From: Halalkalibacter alkalisediminis
Lineage (GTDB): Bacteria; Bacillota; Bacilli; Bacillales; Bacillaceae_D
Length of the DNA stretch: 64,000 bases
Reading direction: 5' to 3'
NCBI RefSeq assembly: GCF_028610705.1
Contig: NZ_JAQQWT010000002.1
Span: forward strand, 248,001 to 312,000
Shown: piece by piece, positions 7,704-16,031 of the stretch
Layout: the number at the start of each line of letters is the position of its first letter
Numbering within the stretch: the stretch's first letter is position 1
Notes under the pieces: generated by a model
Told to the model about the DNA's origin: nothing
The model's database searches: none
The model's input: only the letters and a program-made list of their open reading frames with translations
Made by a program: the position numbers and the translations under genes

Positions 7704-8684
7704 TTAATGCTCCTTGATTATTATCGAGCTCTGATTAACTTTGGCATGTAGTTGAACTAGTCCACCTATTGGAAAAGTAAAGATTGGGGATGTGTGGCCA
7801 AAACTAGCATTGTATACAACAGGTATTGAATGAAGTTCTTGCTTTGTATGAATAATTAGGCGCAATTGATCTTCTGTTATATTAGAGGCTCTTTGAAATC
7901 TGCCAATGACCAACCCTTTCACTCCCCTAAACTGTGGTAGGTGCAAAAGAGATTGTAAATCACGGTCAAATGCTACAGCAGAGGAATCAAAATCGTCCTC
8001 AAGAAACAGAATACTCTCATGAAGATCAGGCATATAAGGAGTCCCTTGTAATAAATTGAGCGTACACAAATTGCCACCTAACAAGCGCCCTTCAGCACTT
8101 CCTTCATAGATGACAGTTAACCCTTTATTCTCTTCAAAAACTCTCTCGTTTTGATCAAGATACCAGTGATCGTCACTCCATTGTTTTGATGATTCAATTT
8201 TGTATGCTTGGTCTTCGAATAAGCATTTTTTAAAATATTCGAAGGTGTAATCAAACCCTTTAAGCATACCAAAAGTTGAAAAATGAGGTCCTGAATAAGA
8301 AACTAATCCTGTTTTCGCATAAATTGCGGCACTCAACGCAGTAATATCTGAATATCCACAGAGGATCTTTGGATTTTTCTTTATTAATTGATAATCAATG
8401 GATGAAAGTAGCTGATTGCTGTTATAGCCTCCAAGTGTCGTTAAAATCGCTTTTACATTTAGGTCTGCAAATGCTTCGTGTAAGTCGTCAATTCTTGACT
8501 CGATACTAGATGAATCAAACACATCGAGTTCTTCAGCATTCTTAGAAAAAGTAACGTTTAGGCCTAAGGACTCTAAACGTTTTATTGAAATTTCTCTTTG
8601 ATCAAGTGCAACAACAGCTAAGCTTGTCGAGGGAGAAATAACTCGAACTTCATCTCCGACCTGGAGCTTTTTAGGAAAAATCAT
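7704..8684 (-). CDS. S66 family peptidase, LD-carboxypeptidase/MccF-like
   Basis: Serine carboxypeptidase of family S66, which either cleaves the L,D bond of muropeptide tetrapeptides (LdcA) or detoxifies microcin C-type nucleotide-peptides (MccF). The nucleophile is Ser112 in CGYSDITALSA; the glycine-rich LLGGNLCTLNLL segment and the C-terminal GHTSPIFTFPIG, carrying the catalytic His, complete the family pattern. No signal peptide, as expected for a cytosolic enzyme. I prefer ATG 8684 (MIFPKKLQVGDEV), preceded by AAAAAGGAGTGAG, to a longer frame to 8720. It is the first gene of the operon. LdcA and MccF functions cannot be separated from sequence. Confidence 0.92.
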   Translation of the reverse strand: MIFPKKLQVGDEVRVISPSTSLAVVALDQREISIKRLESLGLNVTFSKNAEELDVFDSSSIESRIDDLHEAFADLNVKAILTTLGGYNSNQLLSSIDYQLIKKNPKILCGYSDITALSAAIYAKTGLVSYSGPHFSTFGMLKGFDYTFEYFKKCLFEDQAYKIESSKQWSDDHWYLDQNERVFEENKGLTVIYEGSAEGRLLGGNLCTLNLLQGTPYMPDLHESILFLEDDFDSSAVAFDRDLQSLLHLPQFRGVKGLVIGRFQRASNITEDQLRLIIHTKQELHSIPVVYNASFGHTSPIFTFPIGGLVQLHAKVNQSSIIIKEH

Positions 8685-8906
8685 TGCTCTCACTCCTTTT
8701 TCTCCACATCGTAAAGTCACAAAATTCTCTTAAATAGGCTCCGTTTTACAAAGTTCATCATAATGTGCCTTAACAGTTTCTCAACCCTGACAAACGTTAA
8801 ATCCCTTCCATTTCTTGTCTTTTTACTATAACATATAACTACATTCTGAAAATAATAAAAACTAAGTAGTAAAATCAAACGATCTAACTAAAAAGGTGGA
8901 CAGCAT

Positions 8907-9869
8907 ATGAAAGCCATTCTACTTGGCATTTTATCTTCTCTTTTTTTCGCCTCGACTTTTATTCTTAATCGATCGATGGAGCTTTCTGGAGGAAGTTGGA
9001 TTTGGGGCGCTTCCTTACGCTTCATTTTTATGGTTCCTTTTTTAATGGCTCTTGTTCTATGGAGAAAAAACTTTAAGCCACTTTGGAAAGAACTTAAGTG
9101 CAATCCAAAACCGTGGTTGATGTGGAGTTTTATTGGTTTTGTGCTCTTTTATGCACCCATTACATTCGCAGCCGCTTACGGTCCTGCCTGGCTCATTGCA
9201 GGGACATGGCAATTCACGATTATCGCAGGGGTCTTATTAACACCATTATTTAAAACTAAAGATCATCAAGCGCAGATGAGGATTCCACTAAAACCTTTAG
9301 CGATTTCATTGATTATCTTTATTGGGATCGTACTCATACAGGTTCGTCATTTTGAATCTGTCTCTTTATCTATTATGTTATTAGGTTGTATTCCTGTCAT
9401 CATCGCTTGTTTTGCCTATCCACTCGGAAATCGAAAAATGATGGAAGTTTGCAACGACCGTCTTGACACATTTCAGCGCGTGCTTGGTATGACGATTGCG
9501 AGCTTACCCTATTGGGTTGCCCTGTCTTTTTATGGCCTTGCTACAGTGGGATTACCTAGTGGCAATCAAGTGCTTCAAAGTTTCCTCGTCGCTATTTGTT
9601 CAGGTGTGATCGCAACGATGCTTTTCTTTTTCGCAACTAATCTCGTTCGGCATTCATCAGAGCAATTAGCTGCCGTTGAAGCAACCATTTCCATTCAAAT
9701 CATCTTCGTTATTCTCGGTGAAGTCTTTTTGCTTGCAAGTCCATGGCCAGATTCAATTGCTTTAACCGGCATTTTCATTATCATCTTTGGGATTATGGTT
9801 CATAGCTACTATTCAGTGAAAAAACCTAAAGTGACTACACATTTAAATACCGGTAAATTAAAAGCGTGA
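8907..9869 (+). CDS. EmrE-family (PF13536-like) multidrug/metabolite exporter
   Basis: Integral membrane protein of the drug/metabolite transporter superfamily, 320 residues with about ten hydrophobic segments starting at LLGILSSLFFASTFILN. The pattern, including GGSWIWGASLRFIF and GPAWLIAGTWQFTI, fits the putative multidrug resistance efflux family found in Bacillus. The tail (VKKPKVTTHL and on) is cytosolic. AAAAGGTGG precedes the ATG. It is divergent from the S66 operon; the 8685-8906 gap must hold both promoters, but I see no convincing -35/-10 pair. Transported substrate unknown. Confidence 0.85.
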   Translation: MKAILLGILSSLFFASTFILNRSMELSGGSWIWGASLRFIFMVPFLMALVLWRKNFKPLWKELKCNPKPWLMWSFIGFVLFYAPITFAAAYGPAWLIAGTWQFTIIAGVLLTPLFKTKDHQAQMRIPLKPLAISLIIFIGIVLIQVRHFESVSLSIMLLGCIPVIIACFAYPLGNRKMMEVCNDRLDTFQRVLGMTIASLPYWVALSFYGLATVGLPSGNQVLQSFLVAICSGVIATMLFFFATNLVRHSSEQLAAVEATISIQIIFVILGEVFLLASPWPDSIALTGIFIIIFGIMVHSYYSVKKPKVTTHLNTGKLKA

Positions 9870-10165
9870 AGAAAGGTTGACTCGTATCATCGAGTCAACC
9901 TTTCTTTTGTATTCAATTGAATACCTACTTGCTCGATGTGAAACTGTTTTTGACGTTTTCGGATTAATAATATTTGCTTTCACACAATCACAAGCTTCAC
10001 AATAAAAAACAGATGTGAGCCATTCACTTTCTGCTCGAGTACCATCAGCAAATACTCGACAATTATTCATTTGGTCATATCGATCAAGAACCTTTTGTAT
10101 ATCTTCATCGACTAAATATAATACCTGTAATAGAAACGTTGCTTTTTTTAGAAAAGGGAATGAAA
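9858..10165 (-). pseudogene. Possible gene remnant, C-terminal fragment without a start
   Basis: An open minus-strand frame of about 100 codons reads ...FLLQVLYLVDEDIQKVL, then RYDQMNNCRVFADGT, then VFYCEACDCVKANII, and looks protein-like. It has no usable start codon with a ribosome site: the only ATG (10070) is internal and has no Shine-Dalgarno. Its upstream end runs into the broken HAD gene in another frame, and its downstream end crosses the terminator of the converging exporter gene. I do not recognise the family. It may be the decayed tail of a lost gene or a chance frame. Confidence 0.25.
9871..9907 (+). terminator. Terminator of the EmrE-family gene
   Basis: AAAGGTTGACTCG pairs with CGAGTCAACCTTT around a short loop, followed by CTTTT. 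It starts 2 bases after the stop codon. Confidence 0.9.
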
Positions 10166-10783
10166 ATCTAGCTCCACATATTCAGGTAACCTACTCTCTA
10201 GCTCGGTAAGACTTCTAATTGTTACAACAGTCGGGCGTTTATGACCCTTCCAATTTAACCAAATTCCCTTCATCCCAGCGTTTCGACTAGCCAGAGCATC
10301 TATTTGAAGATTGTCCCCTACATAATAACAATTTTTTATTGGCATGTTCGCTTTTTCCGCAGCTAGTTCAAAGATTTTCTTGCTAGGCTTAGCTTTATTG
10401 CACATGCTGGCGGTAATCATAATTGAAAAAAAAACGTTCAATGCCAAGGTTCTTTAATTTTTTGACTTGTTGATTATAATCGCCATTACTAATGATCCCG
10501 ATTTCAACTCCCAACGCTTTCAGCCGTTGTAAGCATGGTACTACATCCGCAAATACAGTCCATGAATTTTCATATGCCTCCAAGTACTCGTAAATGTGTA
10601 TTTTTTCTCCAAAAATGCCTGAAAATGAATGGTTGATATTTGATGCCATAACTGGATAAAAGAATGAATAGGCATTTGAAAAGTGGAACGATAATGCTCA
10701 AAAAACACCTCAGCTCCTTGCCGAGATGCGTTTTCATGATCTAGTAACGTATCATCATGTCAAAGAATATCATCTTCTTTCAC
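10148..10783 (-). pseudogene. Broken HAD-IA family phosphatase (YjjG-like)
   Basis: Remnant of a haloacid dehalogenase-like phosphatase. Joined across frames it shows motif I (damaged: ...DIL, stop, HDDTLLDHENASRQGAE), the helical cap (VFFEHYRSTFQMPIH), motif II IGIISNGDYNQQ, the conserved Lys region CNKAKPSKKIFELA, and motif IV YYVGDNLQIDALA. Lesions: the Phe-Asp of motif I is lost to a TGA, a frameshift lies near 10575, and another near 10435 in a run of eight A. The probable original start is GTG 10783. Without the nucleophile Asp any product would be inactive. Confidence 0.85.
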
Positions 10784-10844
10784 GCTCTCTCATAATGAAC
10801 TAGTTACACTTTCGGCAAAGTTTAACTTAAATCCTTTATCTCAC

Positions 10845-10873
10845 AAAAAAACATGCTATCCGCAGCATGTTTT
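10845..10873 (-). terminator. Terminator of the 62-aa membrane protein gene
   Basis: AAAACATGCT pairs with AGCATGTTTT around six bases and leads into a T run on the minus strand. It lies 30 bases after the stop at 10904. Confidence 0.85.
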
Positions 10874-10903
10874 CGTTTACAGTGTGACTATCTTTTCTTC
10901 TTT

Positions 10904-11092
10904 TTATTTCCTTTTTACTTGTTCATCCTGCTCATATTTACTCATCATTTCATCAATATAGGCTAATTCTTCATCGGCTGCCTTTGCTTGTAAGTATTCA
11001 ATCGTTTGAGACATTTTATTTCCTAGCATCATAACTCCAAAGAAAAGTAAGAAGAAAATGGATAGAGAAATCGTTATGACTACTGTAAACAT
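10904..11092 (-). CDS. Small single-span membrane protein, 62 aa
   Basis: Residues 2-26 (VVITISLSIFFLLFFGVMML) form one membrane segment; the remaining 36 residues are charged and probably helical (KAADEELAYIDEMMSKYEQD), ending in a basic KRK tail. GAGGGGGACG precedes the ATG and a terminator follows. Family not recognised. It is a single gene, divergent from the lipoprotein gene at 11208; the topology suggests an extracytoplasmic N-terminus and a cytosolic coiled tail, but this is a prediction. Confidence 0.7.
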   Translation of the reverse strand: MFTVVITISLSIFFLLFFGVMMLGNKMSQTIEYLQAKAADEELAYIDEMMSKYEQDEQVKRK

Positions 11093-11207
11093 TTGACGTC
11101 CCCCTCGCCCTTTATACCATCATACGAAGGAATCCTCTAACTCATGCATACTTTTTCCTTTAAGTTCCATACTAAAGGAAACGTTTGCTAACGGAGGTTG
11201 ATCTATT

Positions 11208-11771
11208 TTGAATAAGAAGTGTCTTTTCCTATTTGTAGGAGCCAGTATTCTGTTAACTAGTTGCGGAGTCGATTCAGAAGCTGATATCGCCAACGATGTA
11301 GAAGCTCAACAATTCAATCAAGAACGCCTTGGTCCACAGCCACCTAGTATAAGAGGACAAAACAGAGAAAGAATGGCGCAGGATGAACGTCACACCGCCT
11401 ATGCACATGCAGCTGGTTTTTATTTAGCTGAAACAGCTACTTTACTAGAAGATATGACAGTTTTATTTGAACAAAATCAAGTAAATCAAGAAAACTTAAG
11501 TGCTACTCAAGATAAATTAGATGAAATTAGACAAAAGAGTGAACAGTTTATTAACCTTGATAGACCAGCAACGTTTGATGGTTTTCATCATGTCCATTTA
11601 GCTACACTTGTTGAATTGGACGCTCTTCGTAGAATACTCGATGACATGCAGGAACCTATACACCCTCTTCAAGTAACAAATGCGCGTGTTTATTATGAAA
11701 ATGCAGTCATGTCCCATAAATTAATGGAGCGGGAATTTATGTCCGTTACAGAAGAATTAGGGATCTACTAA
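11208..11771 (+). CDS. Predicted lipoprotein, 187 aa, unknown function
   Basis: Signal peptide MNKKCLFLFVGASILL ends in the lipobox LTSC, so the mature protein would be anchored by a diacylglyceryl-Cys at residue 19 on the outer membrane face. The rest is acidic and largely helical, with a conserved-looking block FDGFHHVHLATLVELDALR. The start is TTG 11208, eight bases after GGAGG; there is no ATG alternative. Family not recognised. It faces the YhcN/YlaJ gene across a shared terminator. Confidence 0.75.
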   Translation: MNKKCLFLFVGASILLTSCGVDSEADIANDVEAQQFNQERLGPQPPSIRGQNRERMAQDERHTAYAHAAGFYLAETATLLEDMTVLFEQNQVNQENLSATQDKLDEIRQKSEQFINLDRPATFDGFHHVHLATLVELDALRRILDDMQEPIHPLQVTNARVYYENAVMSHKLMEREFMSVTEELGIY

Positions 11772-11794
11772 TGCCCTAAAATATTTATCCACAT

Positions 11795-11828
11795 AAAAAA
11801 GCAGGGAGAATCATTTCCCCTGCTTTTA
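11795..11828. terminator. Bidirectional terminator between convergent lipoprotein genes
   Basis: AAAAAAGCAGGG pairs with CCCTGCTTTT; T-rich on both strands. It serves the + lipoprotein gene and overlaps the last codons of the minus YhcN/YlaJ gene. Confidence 0.85.
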
Positions 11829-12539
11829 TCTACGTCCATGCGCGGCATCATCGACTAAATCGACAATGTCTCCTACTGCTCCTCCAATTGACTCAAAAGG
11901 TCTTGGTAAACCGACACCATGCTCAAGTGCATTCATCCGATTGATGATTTTTCGGTCTGTTGTAATATATACATTTGCTGTATCAACCAATTCAGATACT
12001 TCTTCTTTTACTGTTTTTATTAATTTAGGGCGATCTTGTTCACTTGACTCAAGGCCGATAATAATTCGATCCCCATCTGTAATCACATGTGCGTCACGAA
12101 CAATTTCTAGCGATTCAACATGTTCTTCAATTGTTCTCGTTTGACTACTCGTTGCTTGAAAATCTTTTTGTCGGTTGCTTTGTTTCTGATTCACATCTGG
12201 ATTATTACTATGTGCGTAACGTTCTCTTACAACCCCAGGTCGATTACTTAAAATTCTCTGCCCATAAATAGACTGCTCGTTAGCGATACTTAAGTCACGT
12301 TTCCCTGTTTTATAAGCTCCTTGACCGATTAATTCAGACGTAGGATCCGATAATCCTTTTGGTGCATGATCTGGAACCATTAAATCTGAAAGAGGTCCTT
12401 CCATCTGCCTTGTTTGATTGACTCCGTATCCATTAAATCCTTCGGTTCGATTTGAATTAGCCCCCATATCTGCTTGTTGTGGGACTGTGCAACCTGTTAA
12501 AAGTAATGCAGCAACCAGTAGATAGTTCCTATACCTCAT
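11826..12539 (-). CDS. YhcN/YlaJ family sporulation lipoprotein
   Basis: Lipoprotein of the Spore_YhcN_YlaJ family, found in the membranes of dormant spores and linked to spore germination and outgrowth. Signal peptide MRYRNYLLVAALLL is followed by the lipobox LTGC (Cys about residue 17). Residues about 125-215 carry the family domain: EIVRDAHVITDGDRIIIGL and TANVYITTDRKIINRM. The middle part, rich in Asn/Gln, is probably disordered. Start ATG 12539 is set by TAGGAGGGATTCC; the longer frame to 12575 would place residues before the signal peptide. I could not identify a convincing forespore promoter upstream. Confidence 0.9.
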   Translation of the reverse strand: MRYRNYLLVAALLLTGCTVPQQADMGANSNRTEGFNGYGVNQTRQMEGPLSDLMVPDHAPKGLSDPTSELIGQGAYKTGKRDLSIANEQSIYGQRILSNRPGVVRERYAHSNNPDVNQKQSNRQKDFQATSSQTRTIEEHVESLEIVRDAHVITDGDRIIIGLESSEQDRPKLIKTVKEEVSELVDTANVYITTDRKIINRMNALEHGVGLPRPFESIGGAVGDIVDLVDDAAHGRR

Positions 12540-12812
12540 TGGAATCCCTCCTACTTGTATTGTGCGGATAACCAATTGAATTCAACCCTGAAAATATTTA
12601 GAAATTCGCATCGTAGCTCATAAAAACTTTGTCGATTCTACACTTATTCAATCTAATTATGACTACTTTAGCAGAATCACTTTTCAACAATTTTCTTTTG
12701 GTTATAATAATCGTTATGAGCAGATTGTTTGGACCGATCTAACATATTTTTCCAGCAACAGCAACTAAGCCAGTCTGTTTTGATATATTATTTGAGTTGG
12801 AGTTGGAAGAAA

Positions 12813-12971
12813 ATGCTGTATATTGAAATAGAACAAAAACGATTACAAATGTTGAAATTTGCAAAAAAATACGGGATGACTGCTGAGGCTACGGTACAAT
12901 GCAGCCAAGAGTTAGACAAGCTCTTAAATTTACTGCAACTTCCCTCAACAAAAAAAAGAAAAATACTTTAA
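12813..12971 (+). CDS. Spo0E-like aspartyl-phosphate phosphatase, 52 aa
   Basis: Small two-helix protein of the Spo0E family, which dephosphorylates Spo0A-P and so delays sporulation. The signature SQELDKLLN (residues about 32-40) carries the conserved SQELD motif that inserts into the response-regulator active site; the preceding helix is IEQKRLQMLKFAKKYGMT. Length fits the family (50-90 aa). The start ATG 12813 follows TTGGAAGAA closely; an in-frame start at 12729 would add a Gln-rich extension with no family match. Spo0A as target is known for the family; for this paralogue it is inferred. Confidence 0.88.
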   Translation: MLYIEIEQKRLQMLKFAKKYGMTAEATVQCSQELDKLLNLLQLPSTKKRKIL

Positions 12972-12975
12972 ACCA

Positions 12976-13004
12976 TTGCAATCATATAAAACATCTGGTA
13001 ATGT
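12976..13004 (+). promoter_or_regulatory. Weak candidate promoter of the lysine-riboswitch transcript
   Basis: TTGCAA, 17 bp, TAATGT. The spacing is right but the -10 matches only 3 of 6 positions. It would start transcription about 30 nt before the riboswitch. Confidence 0.3.
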
Positions 13005-13042
13005 AGACTCAAAATACGTAATATCTTACTTCAAATACTGAA

Positions 13043-13220
13043 GTGAGGGTAGAGGTGCAACTATCATTAGTATGTTAGCTGAAGAAAATGAGGTCTGTTG
13101 ATGCTAACAAAAAGGGATATTTGCCGAAGCTTCTTGAGAACTCATTACTCAAAAGCTGGGACTGTTCTAAATAAGGGCAGTACTGTCATATAGCACCAGC
13201 TATATGGAGGGCTATCTCAC
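13043..13220 (+). promoter_or_regulatory. Lysine riboswitch (L box)
   Basis: Matches the conserved L-box core in order: GTGAGGGTAGAGGTGCAA, then AGTA, GAAGAAAATGAGG, GCCGAAG, GGGACTG, AAGGGCAGTACTGTC and GGAGGGCTATCTCAC. The first and last segments pair to form P1 (GTGAG..TAG with CTA..CTCAC), and loop-rich arms between them fit P2-P5. It is followed by a terminator and then dapA. Lysine binding would favour the terminator and turn off dapA, as known for L boxes. Exact ends are approximate. Confidence 0.93.
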
Positions 13221-13255
13221 ACATTGAATGGTTTTGCAAGTCACGCATAACCTAT

Positions 13256-13289
13256 CAACAATGAGTAGAGGCCTCATTGTTGTTTTTTT
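13256..13289 (+). terminator. Expression-platform terminator of the lysine riboswitch
   Basis: CAACAATGAG pairs with CTCATTGTTG around seven bases and is followed by seven Ts. It lies between riboswitch P1 and the dapA ribosome site, which is the arrangement for premature termination when lysine is abundant. Confidence 0.9.
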
Positions 13290-13356
13290 GTGCCTCCCAG
13301 TAGCCCATCTAGCCCAATACGTACGCGGAAAATTTGATGAATTGAGGGTGAATTGG

Positions 13357-14244
13357 ATGAATTTTGGAAGAATTGTAACTGCAATGGTGACTCCTTTTAA
13401 TCAACATGGACAACTGGATGTTGAAGCAACAAAGGACCTTGTGCAGCATTTAATGTCAAATGGAACAGACGCTTTAGTTGTAGCAGGTACTACAGGTGAA
13501 TCACCTACTCTATCTACAGAAGAGAAACTTCTTCTTTTTAAAACAGTAGTAGAAACTGTAAATGGACAAATTCCTGTTATTGCAGGGACAGGCTCAAATA
13601 ATACACAAGCCTCAATCGAACTTACCAAGCAAGCTGAAGAAATTGGTGTTGATGCGATTATGCTTGTTGTTCCTTATTATAATAAGCCTTCTCAAGAAGG
13701 TATGTACGCTCATTTTAGTACGATTGCGAACACAACAAAATTACCTGTTATGCTTTATAATATTCCAGGTCGTAGTGTAGTCAATATGAGTGTTGAAACG
13801 ACACTTCGACTAGCTCAATTACCAAATATTGTTTCTACTAAAGAAGCAAGCGGTGATTTAGACGCTATTGCTTCTATTATCGAACATGCGCCTGAAGGGT
13901 TCTCTATTTATAGTGGTGACGACAGTTTAGCATTACCTGTACTAGCTATTGGTGGCACTGGTGTTGTTTCTGTAGCGTCCCATATAGTCGGAAGTGAGAT
14001 GCAGCAAATGGTTCGCAATTACCAAGCTGGTCAAGTGACCGCAGCTGCCATGCAACATCGTCAACTTTTACCAATTATGAAAACTTTGTTCATCGCTCCT
14101 AACCCTACAGCGGTTAAAGCAGCACTTGAATTAAAAGGGATAAAAGTAGGTCAAGTTCGTCTACCACTTGTTCCGTTAACTGCTGAGCAGCAAGCTGAAC
14201 TACAAACGGTTGTTCAACCAACGATTAATTTTTTTGTCAGCTAA
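13357..14244 (+). CDS. dapA: 4-hydroxy-tetrahydrodipicolinate synthase
   Basis: Condenses aspartate semialdehyde with pyruvate, the first committed step to diaminopimelate, lysine and (in spores) dipicolinate. TIM-barrel enzyme of 295 residues: AGTTGESPTLS (residues 43-53) with the proton-relay Thr, YNIPGRS with Tyr134 and Arg139, and the Schiff-base Lys162 in VSTKEASGD; SGDDSLALP near 185. Start ATG 13357 follows TTGAGGGTG; an upstream in-frame extension to 13228 lies across the riboswitch terminator and is not coding. It is a single gene, away from the usual asd-dapG-dapA cluster, so it may be a second, lysine-regulated copy (inference). Confidence 0.96.
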   Translation: MNFGRIVTAMVTPFNQHGQLDVEATKDLVQHLMSNGTDALVVAGTTGESPTLSTEEKLLLFKTVVETVNGQIPVIAGTGSNNTQASIELTKQAEEIGVDAIMLVVPYYNKPSQEGMYAHFSTIANTTKLPVMLYNIPGRSVVNMSVETTLRLAQLPNIVSTKEASGDLDAIASIIEHAPEGFSIYSGDDSLALPVLAIGGTGVVSVASHIVGSEMQQMVRNYQAGQVTAAAMQHRQLLPIMKTLFIAPNPTAVKAALELKGIKVGQVRLPLVPLTAEQQAELQTVVQPTINFFVS

Positions 14245-14246
14245 TG

Positions 14247-14284
14247 AAAAGCAGGGATAACAAATGTTATCCCTGCTTTTTTTC
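14247..14284. terminator. Bidirectional terminator after dapA
   Basis: AAAAGCAGGGATAAC pairs with GTTATCCCTGCTTTT followed by Ts; also usable for the converging acyl-CoA ligase gene on the minus strand. Confidence 0.92.
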
Positions 14285-14319
14285 GTTTATGTAGGATCAT
14301 CCGCTCACCCTCTCTTATT

Positions 14320-15903
14320 TTACTGTACCATTCGGTCACGGTTCCCCCAAAACTCTTTTCTAATTTGAACTTTTTGAATTTTACCTGATGCCGTCTTAGG
14401 CAAAGCATTAATAAAGGAAACTGATTTAGGTGCTTTAAAATGCGCTAGTTTTTGCCTCGCAAATTGAATTAGCTCTTCTTCAAGAAGCTCATAACCTTCT
14501 CGTATAACCACTACGGCATGTGGAACTTCTCCCCACTTCTCATGAGGAATGGCAACTACCGCTGCCTCTAACACGGCGGGATGATGATAAAGCACTCCTT
14601 CCACCTCAATTGATGAGATATTTTCTCCTCCGCTAATAATTACGTCTTTTTTTCGGTCCACAATTTCAATATATCCTAGCTCATTTACAGTTGCCATATC
14701 ACCCGTATATAGCCAGCCGTCTCTAATTGTCTCTGCTGTAGCTTGAGGGTTTTTCCAGTAGCCCTCCATCACTCCGTTTGTTCGTGCCACGATTTCACCA
14801 ATCGTTTTTCCATCAGACGGAACAGTTTCTCCATGTTCATCAATGACTTTTACTTTAGACCCAATCATCGCATAGCCCGTTTTCGCTTTCAGCTTTGATT
14901 GTTCACTTGGTTGTAAATCAACATATTGGGATCTTATTTCAGAGATTGTAATAAGTGGTGAAATTTCTGTCATTCCATAAACTTGAATAAACTCCCATCC
15001 TAAGCCTTCTTCCACTGCTGCTACAAACGCAGGTGGTGGTGCTGAACCCGCTATAATGATTCTTAATTGATTGGCCACATGTAAATGCTTTTGTTTTTGA
15101 TACTCTAATAACATATTTAACACAGTTGGTGCCATATGGGCAACGGTAACACCGTAGGCATCAATCTTTTTAAAGATGGCTTCCGGATCAACTTTTCGTA
15201 ACATCACCTGTGTCGCCCCATTAGCTGTATAATAAAATGGTGAACCCCATCCATTCACGTGAAACATTGGTAGTACATGAAGCAACGTATCTTGATCTGA
15301 TACACGAAGGTGATGTTGAGTGGATAACGCATGTAAATAGTTACTTCGGTGTGTAAGCATGACACCTTTTGGTTTTCCCGTTGTTCCACTCGTATACAAT
15401 AAACTAGCGACATCTATTTCTTCTAATAAGACACGATCAAACGATGCGAAGGAATACTGTGAAAGCCACTGATCATAGTTCTCTCCTTCTCCCTGTCTTT
15501 GAGTTCCTTGAACTATCACTTTCTTTAAGTTAGGTACGTTCGGTAAGATTGGTTCCACAAGTGGATATAATTCTGAGTCAACAAACAGCACTTTGCATTC
15601 GCTATGCTCTAAAATATAAAGATAATCCTCTGGTTTAAGACGAGTGTTCAATGGCGTCATGATTCCTCCTACTTGAAAAACACCGTAAAACCCCTCTAGC
15701 ATTTCCATCGTATTAGGAGACAAATACGCCACTTTATCACCTTTTTCGATGTTAAGCGCTTTCAATCCATGGGATAATCGGTTGACTCTTTCCCCTAACT
15801 CGGCGTATGTATACGAACGATCATCACCAATAATCGCTAGCTTATTTCCGTACAATTCAACCGCTCTATCAAGAAAATCTGTAAGAATTAAAGGAACATG
15901 CAT
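14320..15903 (-). CDS. Long/medium-chain fatty-acid-CoA ligase (AMP-binding)
   Basis: Activates a carboxylic acid, probably a fatty acid, to the acyl-AMP and then acyl-CoA. 527 residues of the ANL superfamily: P-loop YTSGTTGKPKGVML (about 168-181), A5 motif YGMTEISPL, A7 YTGDMATV, hinge DRKKDVIISGGENIS (about 415-430), and the catalytic Lys in PKTASGKIQK near the C-terminus. No signal peptide. The ATG follows TTAGGAGGC. Single gene facing dapA. Chain-length preference, or an aryl acid as substrate, cannot be decided from sequence. Confidence 0.93.
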   Translation of the reverse strand: MHVPLILTDFLDRAVELYGNKLAIIGDDRSYTYAELGERVNRLSHGLKALNIEKGDKVAYLSPNTMEMLEGFYGVFQVGGIMTPLNTRLKPEDYLYILEHSECKVLFVDSELYPLVEPILPNVPNLKKVIVQGTQRQGEGENYDQWLSQYSFASFDRVLLEEIDVASLLYTSGTTGKPKGVMLTHRSNYLHALSTQHHLRVSDQDTLLHVLPMFHVNGWGSPFYYTANGATQVMLRKVDPEAIFKKIDAYGVTVAHMAPTVLNMLLEYQKQKHLHVANQLRIIIAGSAPPPAFVAAVEEGLGWEFIQVYGMTEISPLITISEIRSQYVDLQPSEQSKLKAKTGYAMIGSKVKVIDEHGETVPSDGKTIGEIVARTNGVMEGYWKNPQATAETIRDGWLYTGDMATVNELGYIEIVDRKKDVIISGGENISSIEVEGVLYHHPAVLEAAVVAIPHEKWGEVPHAVVVIREGYELLEEELIQFARQKLAHFKAPKSVSFINALPKTASGKIQKVQIRKEFWGNRDRMVQ

Positions 15904-15983
15904 ACCATTAGCCTCCTAATTATTCAAAATAGATAGAATATTCATATTGTATTATAACACATTCACCTTGTTTTTAGGATATG

Positions 15984-16020
15984 AAAAAAAGTGGTGACTG
16001 ATCGTACTCACCACTTTTTT
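15984..16020 (-). terminator. Terminator of the EamA transporter gene
   Basis: AAAAAGTGGTGA pairs with TCACCACTTTTTT on the minus strand, 11 bases after the stop at 16032. Confidence 0.9.
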
Positions 16021-16031
16021 ACTCTAGACTA

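Noticed and set aside
13228-13356. In-frame 43-codon extension of dapA upstream of ATG 13357
   Set aside because: It crosses the riboswitch terminator hairpin and T run, has no ribosome site, and the family N-terminus begins at 13357.
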